Below, in pieces: positions 17,425 to 29,038 of a stretch of 64,000 nucleotides of DNA. The stretch's first letter is position 1; each line of letters opens with the position of its first letter. This DNA comes from Klebsiella pneumoniae (GTDB lineage Bacteria; Verrucomicrobiota; Verrucomicrobiia; Limisphaerales; SXTU01): assembly GCA_943330855.2 (NCBI GenBank), contig CALQJI020000003.1:62001-126000 (forward strand). Direction: 5' to 3'. Below the pieces are notes generated by a model, which had not been told where the DNA came from, made no database searches, and saw only the letters and a list, made by a program, of their open reading frames with translations. The position numbers were made by a program, and so were the translations under genes.

Positions 17425-20107
17425 GTGGAGGTTCGGCCGGCGGGGCTTCCTCGCCGCGTTCCTCGCTGATGACGGGGGCGATGGCGAGGAGTTTGTCGCT
17501 GGCGTCGAGGTTCACGAGTTTCACGCCCATCGTGTTGCGGCTGGCTTCGCGGATGCCTTGCACGGGGATGCGCACCATCTGGCCGCCGGCGGTGATGAGC
17601 ATGATTTCGTCGGTGTCTTTGACGGTGAGCGCGCCTACCACGCCGCCGGTCTTGTCACCGACTTTCATGGTGATGCGGCCCTTGCCGCCCCGGGATTGCT
17701 TGCGCGCGCCGCTCTCGGACTGGACGAGGTATTCGTCGAAGGAGGTGCGCTTGCCGATGCCGTTTTCGCCGGCGACGAGGAGGGTCGCGTCGGGCACGAC
17801 GACGGCGAGGGCGACGACTTCATCCCCCGCTTCCAAGGTGATGCCCTTGACGCCGCCAGCACCCCGGCCCATGGAGCGCACGTCGGCTTCGCTAAAGCGG
17901 ATGCTCATGCCGCTGTGGGTGATGAGGACCACGTCGTCACCGGGGTCTTTGACTTCGTCTTGCTCGACGACGCTCCCGCGCGTGAGTTTGACATCAATGA
18001 GCTTGTCCTTCGCATCAATGCCGATGGCGATGATGCCGCCTTTGCGGACATTGCCATATTCGTTGAGGGTGGTTTTCTTCACGGTGCCCTGCTGTGTGGC
18101 GAAGAAGAGTTCGCCGGGCTGTTGCCAGGTCACGTCGGCTTTGGTCGCGTCGGTCTTGGACAAGATGCGGATGAGGGCGGCGATTTTCTCGTTGGCCTGG
18201 AGTTCGAGGAGGTTGGCGATGTTGCGGCCTTTCGAGGCGCGGCCCATGTCGGGAATCTCGTGGACGCGCTCGACATACACGCGGCCGGTGTTCGTGAAGA
18301 ACATGAGGTAGTCGTGCGTGCTGGCGGTGAAGAGGTGCTCGATGAAGTCGCTCTCCTCGGGCGTGTCGGCCTCGCGCGTGGTCATGCCGATGACGCCCTT
18401 GCCGCCGCGGCGCTGGGCGCGGTAGGCGGAGACGGCGGTGCGTTTGAGCAGGCCGGCGTGCGTGAGGGTGATGATGACGCCTTCGTTGGCGATGAGGTCT
18501 TCGATGGCGATCTCGCCTTCGTCGGGGACAATTTGCGAGAGGCGTGGGGTGGCGTGCTTTTCGCGAATGGCTTTCAGCTCGGCCTTCATGATGGCCATGA
18601 CGCGCGACTCCTTCGCGAGGATGTCCATGAGGTCTTTGATGACTTCGAGGAGGGCTTTGTATTCGGCTTCGACCTTGTCGATTTCGAGTCCGGTTAGTTG
18701 GTAGAGGCGGAGTTCGAGGATGGCGTCCACCTGGCGCTCGGCGAGGGAGTAACGACCGGCGGTGAGCTGGCTTTCGCGGCGAATGAGAATGCCCCAGCGC
18801 TCGACTTGCTCGCGCGTCCACTCGAAGTCGAGGAGTTTGACGCGGGCTTGTTCCTTGTTGTCGCTGCTGCGGATGATGTGGATGAACTCGTCGAGGTTGG
18901 CGAGGGCGACGAGGTGGCCTTCGAGAATCTCAGCGCGGTCCTCGGCCTTGCGCAGCTCGAAGCGGGTGCGGCGCAGGATGACCTCGCGGCGGTGGTCGAT
19001 ATAAGCGGAGATGAGCTGCTTGAGGTTCAGCGTCTTGGGCTTGCCGTGGTCGATGGCGAGCGCGTTGACGCTGAAGGAAACTTCGAGCTGCGTGTGCTGA
19101 AAGAGGTTGTTGATGACGACCTTGGGCAGGGCGTCGCGCTTCAGCTCGATGACGAGGCGGCAGTGCTCGTCGGACTCATTGCGCATCGCGGAGATGTCCG
19201 TGATGATTTTCTGGTTCACGAGGTCGGCGATGCTCGATTCGAGCGCCGCGCGGTTCACGTTGAAGGGGATTTCCGTGATGACGAGCTGCTCGCGGTTGCC
19301 CTTGAGTTCCTCGCTGCCGATTTTGCCGCGCAGCTTGATGGAGCCGCGCCCGGTCTCGAAGTAATTCTTGATGCCCTCGACGCCGCAGATGAAGCCGCCG
19401 GTGGGGAAGTCGGGGCCTTTGATGAACTTCATCAGCTCGGGAATCGTGATTTCCGGCTTGTCAATCTGCGCGCAGATGCCGTCCACGACTTCGCCGAGAT
19501 TGTGCGGGGCCATGTTCGTGGCCATGCCGACGGCGATGCCGGTGCCGCCGTTGACGAGGAGGTTCGGGAAGGCCGCCGGGAAGACGGTGGGCTCCGTCAT
19601 GCGCTCGTCGTAGTTCGGGACGAAGTCCACCGTGTCCCGGTCCATGTCCTGCATCAGCGCCGCACCGAGATGCGTGAGGCGGGCCTCGGTGTAACGCATC
19701 GCGGCGGGCGGGTCGGCTTCGACGGAGCCGAAGTTGCCTTTGCCGTCCACGAGCTTCTCGCGCATGACCCACGGCTGGGCCATGTGGACGAGCGTGGGGT
19801 AGATGACGGCTTCACCGTGCGGGTGGTAGTTTCCGGAGGTGTCGCCGCAAATCTTGGCGCACTTGTAGTGCTTGCGCCCGGGGAAGAGCGAGAGCTCGTG
19901 CATCGCGTAGAGGATGCGGCGCTGCGAGGGCTTGAGGCCGTCGCGCACGTCGGGCAACGCGCGCGAGATGATGACGGACATCGAGTAGTCGAGGAACGAG
20001 TTCTTAATCTCGTCGGCGACGTTGATCTTGGTGATTTTCTCGCCCTGCGTGTAGACGGAGCCAGTGGGCTGCGCGGGCGGGGGCGTGGGGGGAGTCTCGT
20101 CGGGCAT
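17414..20107 (-). CDS. gyrA: DNA gyrase subunit A
   Basis: 897 residues from the ATG at 20107. The winged-helix domain has the active-site Tyr139 in AMRYTEAR (E. coli Tyr122), followed by tower, coiled-coil and six-bladed C-terminal domains. The GyrA box QRRGGKG is present, so this is gyrase and not topoisomerase IV. In the quinolone region the residues matching E. coli Ser83 and Asp87 are Ala100 and Pro104 (GEAVIYPT). The gene follows gyrB by 33 bp on the same strand. The final residues and stop codon come from a repeat element (17292-17424). Confidence 0.97.
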   Translation of the reverse strand: MPDETPPTPPPAQPTGSVYTQGEKITKINVADEIKNSFLDYSMSVIISRALPDVRDGLKPSQRRILYAMHELSLFPGRKHYKCAKICGDTSGNYHPHGEAVIYPTLVHMAQPWVMREKLVDGKGNFGSVEADPPAAMRYTEARLTHLGAALMQDMDRDTVDFVPNYDERMTEPTVFPAAFPNLLVNGGTGIAVGMATNMAPHNLGEVVDGICAQIDKPEITIPELMKFIKGPDFPTGGFICGVEGIKNYFETGRGSIKLRGKIGSEELKGNREQLVITEIPFNVNRAALESSIADLVNQKIITDISAMRNESDEHCRLVIELKRDALPKVVINNLFQHTQLEVSFSVNALAIDHGKPKTLNLKQLISAYIDHRREVILRRTRFELRKAEDRAEILEGHLVALANLDEFIHIIRSSDNKEQARVKLLDFEWTREQVERWGILIRRESQLTAGRYSLAERQVDAILELRLYQLTGLEIDKVEAEYKALLEVIKDLMDILAKESRVMAIMKAELKAIREKHATPRLSQIVPDEGEIAIEDLIANEGVIITLTHAGLLKRTAVSAYRAQRRGGKGVIGMTTREADTPEESDFIEHLFTASTHDYLMFFTNTGRVYVERVHEIPDMGRASKGRNIANLLELQANEKIAALIRILSKTDATKADVTWQQPGELFFATQQGTVKKTTLNEYGNVRKGGIIAIGIDAKDKLIDVKLTRGSVVEQDEVKDPGDDVVLITHSGMSIRFSEADVRSMGRGAGGVKGITLEAGDEVVALAVVVPDATLLVAGENGIGKRTSFDEYLVQSESGARKQSRGGKGRITMKVGDKTGGVVGALTVKDTDEIMLITAGGQMVRIPVQGIREASRNTMGVKLVNLDASDKLLAIAPVISEERGEEAPPAEPPPVG

Positions 20108-20140
20108 TTTAGGATTGTGGTGCGGAGTCGCGAAAAGGGG

Positions 20141-23072
<2,932 letters not shown>

Positions 23073-24989
23073 GTGCCGCACGCCGACTCCAACCAACGCC
23101 AACCGTGGTGGTTCCCGCCCTTCGTGCTCCTGCTCTTCCTGGGCCTGCTCGGCACGCGCTCGTTGAACGAGCCGGACGAGGGCCGCTACGCCGAGATCGC
23201 CCGCGAGATGGTCGAGACCGGCAACTGGCTCGTGCCGCACATCTGGTATGTGCCGCACTTGGACAAACCGCCCTTCACCTACTGGGCCGTCGCCGCGTCA
23301 CTCTCCGTCTTCGGCGTGAACGAATGGGCCGTGCGCCTGCCGCTGGCGCTCGCGGGCCTCAGCGCGGCGTGGGCCACCTTCCTCCTCGTGCGCTCCGTCG
23401 CGGGCGCAGCGACAGCGGGTTGGAGTGTGCTCCTCCTGGGCACATCCACGCTCTACTGGGTGATGGCTCGGATGTTGACGACCGACATCTTCCTCACGCA
23501 GTTCATCGCGTGGGCCATTTACTTTTTCTGGCGAAGCTGGCGGAGCTTGGATGCGTTGGGGGAGCCGACAGCGGTCAGCGGCCAGCAGTCAGCGGCGTTC
23601 GCTGAGGATGAACCTGACCCGGCGGGCGATGCCCGTGCGCTGGCGGCGCGACGCAGCTTCGGCTGGCAATTGGCCGCGTGGGCCGCGATGGCCGGGGGCG
23701 CGCTGACCAAGGGCCCCATCGCGCTAGCCATCCCGCTGGTGGCGTTCGGGGCACTCCTGTGGTTGCGCTGCACCCGCCGCTCCGTAGCGAAGGCCGAAAA
23801 CTACACCCTCGTTCCGTTCGGCGGATTGCTCTGGTGGCGGAGCGGGACGGCGGACCCACGTTTAAGCGTGCTGCTGTTCGGCGCGCTCGCGGGCACGACG
23901 CTCTTTGCCACGCTGGCCCTGCCGTGGTTCCTGATGGTCTGGGAGACCGTGCCGAAATCGTTTGAGTTCATGGTCAAGGGCCAGGTCGTCGGGCACGCGA
24001 TGCAAGCGGCGGCGAAGAACCGCGCGCAACCGTTTTGGTTTTTCATCCCAGTCCTGCTCGTCGGCTTCCTGCCGTGGGCGCTGCTGCTCGGCTGGCTCTG
24101 GCGTCGCGCGCACTGGCGTGCGCTGGACACGCGGACGCAAGAGGCATGGCTGCTTTTAAGCGTCTGGGCGGGCTTCACTTTCGTGCTCTTCTCGGTGAAC
24201 AGCGCCAAGCTGATGCACTACATCCTGCCGATGTTCCCCGCGCTCGCGGCACTGGTGGCGCTGCGGTGGCCTGCCTTCGGAGCGCCGGTCTCCGACACGG
24301 CGAGTTCGTCGTCTGTGCCGCCACACGCCGGGTCGGAGACCGGCGCTCCGGCGTGGGTCTGGCGCTCTCTTCCTGCTGCCGCGCTGCTGCCGCTCATAGC
24401 TTTTCCGATCGTGTGTTGGTTCGTCTTCAAGGTGCGTGACCAGCTCTGGGTGAAGATCACGCCGCTCGCCGCCACGCTGTTGCTGGGAGTCGTCGCGTGG
24501 GAGAGCCGCAAATGGTCGGTGGCGCTTTGCACGCGCTGGGCGGGCGGGCTGGTCACGGTCGCGCTCCTCGTCGTGGTGGCGCTCACGCCGCTAGTGGAGA
24601 CGGACCTGCGCAGCAACCAGACACTCAAGCCGCTGGGCCTCGCCTTGAGGCGTGAGTTCCGCGCGGGTGACGTCGTCATCGTGCGCCACCGCCTCCCACA
24701 AGGCCTGCCATTCTACGCGCATCCGGTCATCAGCGCGGAGCGACGGCCCTATTTATCCGGCCTGCCGGAGCATCGGATGCCCTTCGAATGCCCCGGAAAC
24801 CGCGCGCGCTTCGGCGACCGCGTGCTCAAGGACGACGTCGTCTTCAGCAACCTGCTCGCTGGCCAGCAGCGCGTGCTGGTGGTGGGCTTCAAAGGAGCCT
24901 TCACCAGTTCCCGCCCACTCGCACGCGGCAAGCCCCTCCGGCTCCTCGCGCAAGTCGGCGACTGGGAACTGTTCACGAACCAGCAGTGA
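23073..24989 (+). CDS. ArnT/PMT-like membrane glycosyltransferase (GT39-type)
   Basis: About 638 residues from GTG at 23073; the frame is open upstream to 22956. Many transmembrane segments with the ArnT/PMT signature near the N-terminus: the first loop carries NEPDEGRYAEIAREMVETGNW (acidic motif that binds the sugar donor) and then LDKPPFTYWAVAAS. Such enzymes move sugars from a polyprenyl phosphate to lipid A or protein in the periplasm. Two stretches are repeat-derived: TAVSGQQSAA (heptamer, 23571-23596) and the loop GAPVSD...SETGAP (perfect 19-bp inverted repeat, 24278-24350); both fall in predicted loops. Donor and acceptor cannot be told. Confidence 0.88.
   Translation: MPHADSNQRQPWWFPPFVLLLFLGLLGTRSLNEPDEGRYAEIAREMVETGNWLVPHIWYVPHLDKPPFTYWAVAASLSVFGVNEWAVRLPLALAGLSAAWATFLLVRSVAGAATAGWSVLLLGTSTLYWVMARMLTTDIFLTQFIAWAIYFFWRSWRSLDALGEPTAVSGQQSAAFAEDEPDPAGDARALAARRSFGWQLAAWAAMAGGALTKGPIALAIPLVAFGALLWLRCTRRSVAKAENYTLVPFGGLLWWRSGTADPRLSVLLFGALAGTTLFATLALPWFLMVWETVPKSFEFMVKGQVVGHAMQAAAKNRAQPFWFFIPVLLVGFLPWALLLGWLWRRAHWRALDTRTQEAWLLLSVWAGFTFVLFSVNSAKLMHYILPMFPALAALVALRWPAFGAPVSDTASSSSVPPHAGSETGAPAWVWRSLPAAALLPLIAFPIVCWFVFKVRDQLWVKITPLAATLLLGVVAWESRKWSVALCTRWAGGLVTVALLVVVALTPLVETDLRSNQTLKPLGLALRREFRAGDVVIVRHRLPQGLPFYAHPVISAERRPYLSGLPEHRMPFECPGNRARFGDRVLKDDVVFSNLLAGQQRVLVVGFKGAFTSSRPLARGKPLRLLAQVGDWELFTNQQ
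23571..23596. repeat. In-frame heptamer repeat GCGGTCA in the glycosyltransferase gene
   Basis: GCGGTCA, GCGGCCA, GCAGTCA, GCGGC with a 7-bp period. The reverse strand would contain TGA triplets; the copy is in the stop-free orientation. The same word is at 45208-45235 inside another gene. Confidence 0.85.
24278..24350. repeat. Perfect 19-bp inverted repeat inside the glycosyltransferase gene
   Basis: CGGAGCGCCGGTCTCCGAC (24278-24296) and its exact inverse at 24332-24350, with 35 bases between. In frame it encodes GAPVSD, a Ser-rich loop, and SETGAP. It falls between two membrane segments. The perfect arms point to a recent insertion or to conversion between arms. Confidence 0.9.
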
Positions 24990-25059
24990 ACGCGGTGAGA
25001 ATGAGGTGGGGAGTTTCCCAACGCCGACTTGTGTCCACTCCAACCAAGATGTGTCCACT

Positions 25060-25087
25060 TTTCCCTTTCACCTTTTGCCTTCCGGCT
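25060..25087. repeat. Heptamer run TTTCCCT/TTTGCCT between genes
   Basis: TTTCCCT, TTCACCT, TTTGCCT, TCCGGCT in phase with a 7-bp period. It is the same word family as in tsaE and lies about 80 bp before the permease start. The rest of the 174-bp gap shows only two GTGTCCACT copies. Confidence 0.65.
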
Positions 25088-25163
25088 CCCCTTCCCACTC
25101 TTGCCTCGACACATCCCTTCCCCCTCGGAAGACTCGGTGCGTCACCCGGTTTACTGACTCGCT

Positions 25164-26606
25164 ATGGACCCGCTCTGGATTTTTCTGCTCGGGATGGTCG
25201 TGGTGCTGGGCAGCATTTTAGCCCTGCGCCTGCACGCGTTTCTCGCACTCGTGCTGGGCGCGCTCGTCGTGGCCGCGCTCACGCCGGCGGCGGCAATTGT
25301 CCAGCACGGCCTCAGCAAGAAGCTTTCCCCGGAGGCCGCGCAGAAGGTCGCGGATCAACCCGTCATTGAACGCGTCACCCGTGAGTTCGGCGCCACGGTG
25401 GGGCGCATTGGCGTGCTCATCGCCTTCGCGTCCATCGTGGGCAAGTGCCTTCTGGATAGCGGCGGCGCGGACCGCATCGTGCGCTCGACGTTGCGCCTGC
25501 TGGGTGAGCAGCGCACGCCGCTGGCCTTCGTTTCCAGCGGCTTCCTGTTGGGCATCCCGGTGTTCTTCGAGACCGTTTTCCTGCTGATGATTCCGCTGGG
25601 AAAAGCCATGCGGATGCGCACCGGGCGGGACTACACGCTCTACGTCCTTTGCATCATCGCGGGCGCGACGATGACGCACTCGCTCGTGCCGCCGACCCCG
25701 GGCCCGCTCTTCGTGGCCAAGGAGCTGAACGTAGACATGGGGCTGATGATCCTCGTCGGCTGCGTGGTGGGCGCGATCACCGCCGGCTCCGGCTGGCTCT
25801 ACGCGCGCTGGATCAATCGCCGTTTGGACATCCCGCTGCGCGACACCGCTAAGTCATCACTTGCCGAGGTGGAGGCATTGATGAACCGGGACGAAAAACT
25901 CCTCCCACCTTTCTGGCTCGCAGTGATGCCGATCCTTCTGCCGGTCCTCCTCATCAGCGCCGCCACCCCGCTGGATGCGAAGGACGGCGCGGAGTTTTAC
26001 GCGCGACTATTCGCCTCGTGTCCCGCAGTGATTGACGTGATCCGAGTGCTGGGCGACTCGACGGTTGCGCTGGGCATCGCGGCGTCCATCGCACTGGGAA
26101 CCGTGGTCTGGCGAGGGCAGAAGGCCGGTGACGTGCTGGACAAGGGCGTGGGCGTGGCGCTGGAGGAGGCGGGCTCAATCATCCTCATCATCGCGGCAGG
26201 CGGAGCGTTTGGCGGGGTGCTTCAGCAGACCGGCATTGGCCCGCGCCTCCAGGAATTATCGAAGACCTACAGCATCGGCATCCTGCCGCTGGCGTGGGCG
26301 GTGACGGCCGTGGTGAGGATCGCGCAAGGTTCCGCCACCGTGGCGATGGTCACAGCGGTCGGGATGCTGGGCAGCATGGCCAAGCCCGAGCTGCTGGGCT
26401 TCCACCCCGTCTGGGTGGCCCTAGCGATTGGCTGCGGTTCAAAAATGGGGCCGTGGATGAACGACAGCGGTTTCTGGGTGATTTGCAAGGTGAGCGGCTT
26501 CACCGAAAAGGAATGCCTCAGCACGTTTACCGTGATGTTGAGCATCATGGGCGTGGTCGGCCTCGGCGTGGTGATGCTGTTGGCGAAGCTCTTCCCACTG
26601 GTGTAG
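25164..26606 (+). CDS. GntP-family gluconate/organic acid:H+ permease
   Basis: 480 residues, about 12-14 membrane segments. GntP family features include the long DRIVRSTLRLLGEQRTPLAF region, FLLGIPVFFETVFLLMIPL, the conserved HSLVPPTPGPL, and GSATVAMVTA. Members carry gluconate, lactate-like sugars acids or other short carboxylates with protons. No sugar-acid catabolic gene is nearby. The stop codon (GTG TAG) lies at the start of palindromic repeat 26603-26674. Substrate unknown. Confidence 0.93.
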   Translation: MDPLWIFLLGMVVVLGSILALRLHAFLALVLGALVVAALTPAAAIVQHGLSKKLSPEAAQKVADQPVIERVTREFGATVGRIGVLIAFASIVGKCLLDSGGADRIVRSTLRLLGEQRTPLAFVSSGFLLGIPVFFETVFLLMIPLGKAMRMRTGRDYTLYVLCIIAGATMTHSLVPPTPGPLFVAKELNVDMGLMILVGCVVGAITAGSGWLYARWINRRLDIPLRDTAKSSLAEVEALMNRDEKLLPPFWLAVMPILLPVLLISAATPLDAKDGAEFYARLFASCPAVIDVIRVLGDSTVALGIAASIALGTVVWRGQKAGDVLDKGVGVALEEAGSIILIIAAGGAFGGVLQQTGIGPRLQELSKTYSIGILPLAWAVTAVVRIAQGSATVAMVTAVGMLGSMAKPELLGFHPVWVALAIGCGSKMGPWMNDSGFWVICKVSGFTEKECLSTFTVMLSIMGVVGLGVVMLLAKLFPLV

Positions 26607-26674
26607 CTGCCGAGGTGAGGAGGCGGACTCGCATTGGAACTCGGACGAATCCGCCTCCTCACCTCGGCGGCTAC
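26603..26674. repeat. Palindromic repeat family A, copy 4
   Basis: GTAGCTGCCGAGGTGAGGAG on the left and CTCCTCACCTCGGCGGCTAC on the right. It sits between two converging genes; its first bases supply the TAG of the permease and the HAD gene stops 4 bases past its other end (26678). As with copy 2, it is placed like a bidirectional terminator. Confidence 0.92.
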
Positions 26675-26677
26675 CCG

Positions 26678-27250
26678 CTACCGCACTCCGACGCCCAACT
26701 CCCGCACGTCCACCGCGTCCATGCCCGCTGCGCGGATGGCGCTCATGCCCAAGTCTGTGTCCTCGAAACCCCGGCAGAACTGTGGCTCCACACCCAGCAA
26801 GCGCGCGGCTTCGAGGAAAATGTCCGGCTCTGGCTTCTGGCGCGTCACGTCCTCGCTCGTCACCACGGCGGCGAACAAATGCCGGATGCCCAAGTGTTTG
26901 AGGACTTCTTCGACGATGCGCTTCTTCCCGCCGCTCGCCACGGCCATCGGCAGCTTGCCGTGGTGCTCACGCGCGATGGCGACGATCTCGGGAATCGCCT
27001 GCACGCTGGTGAGGAACGGCAAGAAGGCGTGCTCCTTCTCGACCGAAACCTCGTGGTGGTCGTAGCTCAAGCCCTGTTCCTCGCGCAGCATTTTCAGAAT
27101 GTCGCGCGACGGGACACCGCCAAGTTTGTAGAAGCGGTCCTCGGTGAAGTGGATGCCGTGGCGCTGCGAGATGACCTGCCACGCATGCCAGTGGAGCGGC
27201 ATCGTGTCGGCGAGAGTTCCGTCGCAGTCGAAGATGAGAGCCTTAATCAT
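26678..27250 (-). CDS. HAD-superfamily phosphatase (beta-phosphoglucomutase-like)
   Basis: 190 residues from the ATG at 27250. Motif I is DCDGTLADT (Asp8 nucleophile, Asp10), motif II ASGGKK, motif III lysine in RQKPEPDIF, and motif IV GFEDTDLG. The cap with LGGVPSRDI resembles the beta-phosphoglucomutase/2-deoxyglucose-6-phosphatase type. It acts on a small phosphorylated sugar, which one is unknown. It follows prfA with about 85 bp between, a gap filled by an inverted heptamer repeat. Confidence 0.9.
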   Translation of the reverse strand: MIKALIFDCDGTLADTMPLHWHAWQVISQRHGIHFTEDRFYKLGGVPSRDILKMLREEQGLSYDHHEVSVEKEHAFLPFLTSVQAIPEIVAIAREHHGKLPMAVASGGKKRIVEEVLKHLGIRHLFAAVVTSEDVTRQKPEPDIFLEAARLLGVEPQFCRGFEDTDLGMSAIRAAGMDAVDVRELGVGVR

Positions 27251-27254
27251 GGGG

Positions 27255-27330
27255 AGTCCAAAGGTCCAAAGTCCAAAGTCCGGGTCCGTCGTCCGCGAGG
27301 TGACTTTGGACAATTAGATTTTGGACCGGG
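27255..27330. repeat. Inverted heptamer repeat GTCCAAA between prfA and the HAD gene
   Basis: GTCCAAA units at 27256-27284 face TTTGGAC units at 27305-27326 around a short loop. The same word appears in frame in rimO, larC and the orphan DUF1553 gene. It can form a hairpin right after the prfA stop at 27336. Confidence 0.88.
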
Positions 27331-27335
27331 TCCGT

Positions 27336-28415
27336 TCACGTCGTCAGCGCCGCAAGTTTTCGATCCAAGTCATCGTTCATCAGCGGCTCAATGAGACCGT
27401 CGAGGTCGCCATCGATGACGTTGGAGAGGTTGTAAATGGTGAGTTCGATACGGTGGTCGGTCACGCGGTTCTGCGGGAAGTTGTAGGTGCGAATCTTCTC
27501 GCTGCGTTCGCCCGTGCCCACCTGGGAGCTGCGTTGCGCTTCATACTTGGCCTTCTCGTCAGCGATCTTGCGATTCAGCAGGCGCGAGCGGAGCACGATC
27601 ATCGCCTTGGCCTTGTTCTTGTGCTGCGAGCGCTCGTCCTGGCAGCGGACCTCGGTGCCAGTGGGCTTGTGGACAATGCGGACGGCGGAGTCGGTGGTGT
27701 TGACACCCTGGCCGCCGTGACCGCCCGCACGGCAGACCTGAATTTCGAGGTCCTCGGCGCGAATCTCGATGTCCACTTCCTCGGCCTCCGGCAGCACGGC
27801 AACGGTGCAGGTGCTCGTGTGGATGCGGCCTTGAGCCTCCGTCGCTGGGACGCGCTGGACGCGATGGACACCACTCTCGTATTTGAGCCGCTTGTAGACG
27901 TCCTGTCCGTTCACCCCGAAGGTCACGTCCCGTAAGCCGCCTAAGTCGGACGGGCTGGAATCCATCGGATCAATCTTCCAGCCTTGCGTCTCGGCGTAGC
28001 GGGTGAACATCCGGTAGAGGTCCGCAGCGAAGAGCGCAGACTCCGCTCCGCCCGCGCCCGCGCGGATTTCGATGATGGTGTTGCGCGAGTCGGTCACGTC
28101 CGGCGGTAGGACGCCGCGCTGGACTTCGAGGGTGAAGCGGTGAAGGTCCACTTCGAGCCGCGCGATTTCCTCCTTCGCCATGAGTGCCAGTTCGGAGTCG
28201 GGGGACTCGGCGGCGAGCATCGTGCGGTTCTCCTCCCAATCGCGTTGGGCCTTGAGAAACAGGGCGCCGGTGGCAACCAGCCCCTTGAGCCGTGCGTATT
28301 CCCGCCCCAGATCCTGCGCGCGCGTCGGGTTGTCGAAGACCCTCGGATCGCTCAAGTTCGCCTCGACCTCCGCGAAGCGGCGGTTGAACTTCTCGATATG
28401 CGGGCGGAGTTCCAT
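27336..28415 (-). CDS. prfA: Peptide chain release factor 1
   Basis: 359 residues from the ATG at 28415 (MELRPHIEKF); the frame goes further upstream only through a heptamer repeat. GGQ motif at 234-236 (AGGHGGQGVN), the RF1 stop-codon tripeptide PAT at 190-192 in RVPATEAQGRIHTS, which recognises UAA/UAG and separates it from RF2 (SPF). Length fits the family. It lies downstream of rpmE, a common pairing, but a terminator at 28520-28560 separates them. Confidence 0.97.
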   Translation of the reverse strand: MELRPHIEKFNRRFAEVEANLSDPRVFDNPTRAQDLGREYARLKGLVATGALFLKAQRDWEENRTMLAAESPDSELALMAKEEIARLEVDLHRFTLEVQRGVLPPDVTDSRNTIIEIRAGAGGAESALFAADLYRMFTRYAETQGWKIDPMDSSPSDLGGLRDVTFGVNGQDVYKRLKYESGVHRVQRVPATEAQGRIHTSTCTVAVLPEAEEVDIEIRAEDLEIQVCRAGGHGGQGVNTTDSAVRIVHKPTGTEVRCQDERSQHKNKAKAMIVLRSRLLNRKIADEKAKYEAQRSSQVGTGERSEKIRTYNFPQNRVTDHRIELTIYNLSNVIDGDLDGLIEPLMNDDLDRKLAALTT

Positions 28416-28420
28416 GGGGA

Positions 28421-28513
28421 GGTTGAGAGTTGGGGAGTTGAGAGTTGAGAGGCGGAAGTGGTGCTGTGGACGCTGGTTTTGACTCTCAACTCTCAACTTT
28501 CAACTCTCAACCC
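28421..28513. repeat. Inverted heptamer repeat GAGAGTT/CTCTCAA
   Basis: GTTGAGA units at 28422-28451 face four CTCTCAA/CTTTCAA units at 28483-28511 (exact 7-bp period). It fills most of the gap between rpmE and prfA. Other copies are at 33719-33798 and, in frame, at 39188-39215. Confidence 0.9.
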
Positions 28514-28519
28514 AACTTC

Positions 28520-28560
28520 GAAAAAGCAATCGCCCGCCAGGCGCAAACCCGGCGGGCGAT
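28520..28560 (-). terminator. Intrinsic terminator after rpmE
   Basis: Perfect 10-bp stem (ATCGCCCGCC at 28529-28538 with GGCGGGCGAT at 28551-28560), then TGCTTTTTCG on the minus strand. It ends rpmE transcription 15 bases after the stop codon, so prfA probably has its own promoter or depends on read-through. Confidence 0.88.
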
Positions 28561-28574
28561 GGCACGGCTGAAAG

Positions 28575-28829
28575 CTACTTCTTCTTTTTCTTGGCAGCAG
28601 CGGCGTCGGCCACAGCTACCTGGGCGGCGGCCGTCTTGGCGGCACGCTGCTGGAATTTGTCCACGCGGCCAGCGGTATCTACGAACTTCTGCTGGCCCGT
28701 ATAAAACGGGTGGCAGGCGTTGCAGAGGCCCAAGAGCACACTACGGCGGGTGGAACGGGTGATAATTACGTTGCCACAGGCGCAACGAAATTCAGCGGCT
28801 TCGTATTTCGGATGGATGTCCGTTTTCAT
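28575..28829 (-). CDS. rpmE: 50S ribosomal protein L31
   Basis: 84 residues from the ATG at 28829 (MKTDIHPKY). It is the zinc form of L31: CAC and CNAC pairs are present, followed by [21 protein letters not shown] lysine-rich tail (AAAKKKKK) extends beyond the usual length. The frame upstream of 28829 has no similarity to L31. Confidence 0.96.
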   Translation of the reverse strand: MKTDIHPKYEAAEFRCACGNVIITRSTRRSVLLGLCNACHPFYTGQQKFVDTAGRVDKFQQRAAKTAAAQVAVADAAAAKKKKK

Positions 28830-29038
28830 TTCAAAGGGCGCGCAGAATACAAACGATGCGCGGCTTGGCAAGTGCTGTTTTAGATTTGGGCGATTTAACG
28901 GAGGCATCCCAGCTTCTTCCGGGTCCAAAAACACCCTCATCAGCACCGGTCTCCGGCCTGCTGGAGTGAGCCGGCGGCCTGAATGACGCGCTCCAGGTTC
29001 GACAACGACGCAAGCTTCTCCTACAAGTCCGCCCCAAC

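Noticed and set aside
28421..28513. Small RNA or attenuator between rpmE and prfA
   Set aside because: The hairpin is explained by inverted heptamer words also found in other gaps; the actual terminator of rpmE is the separate stem at 28529-28560.
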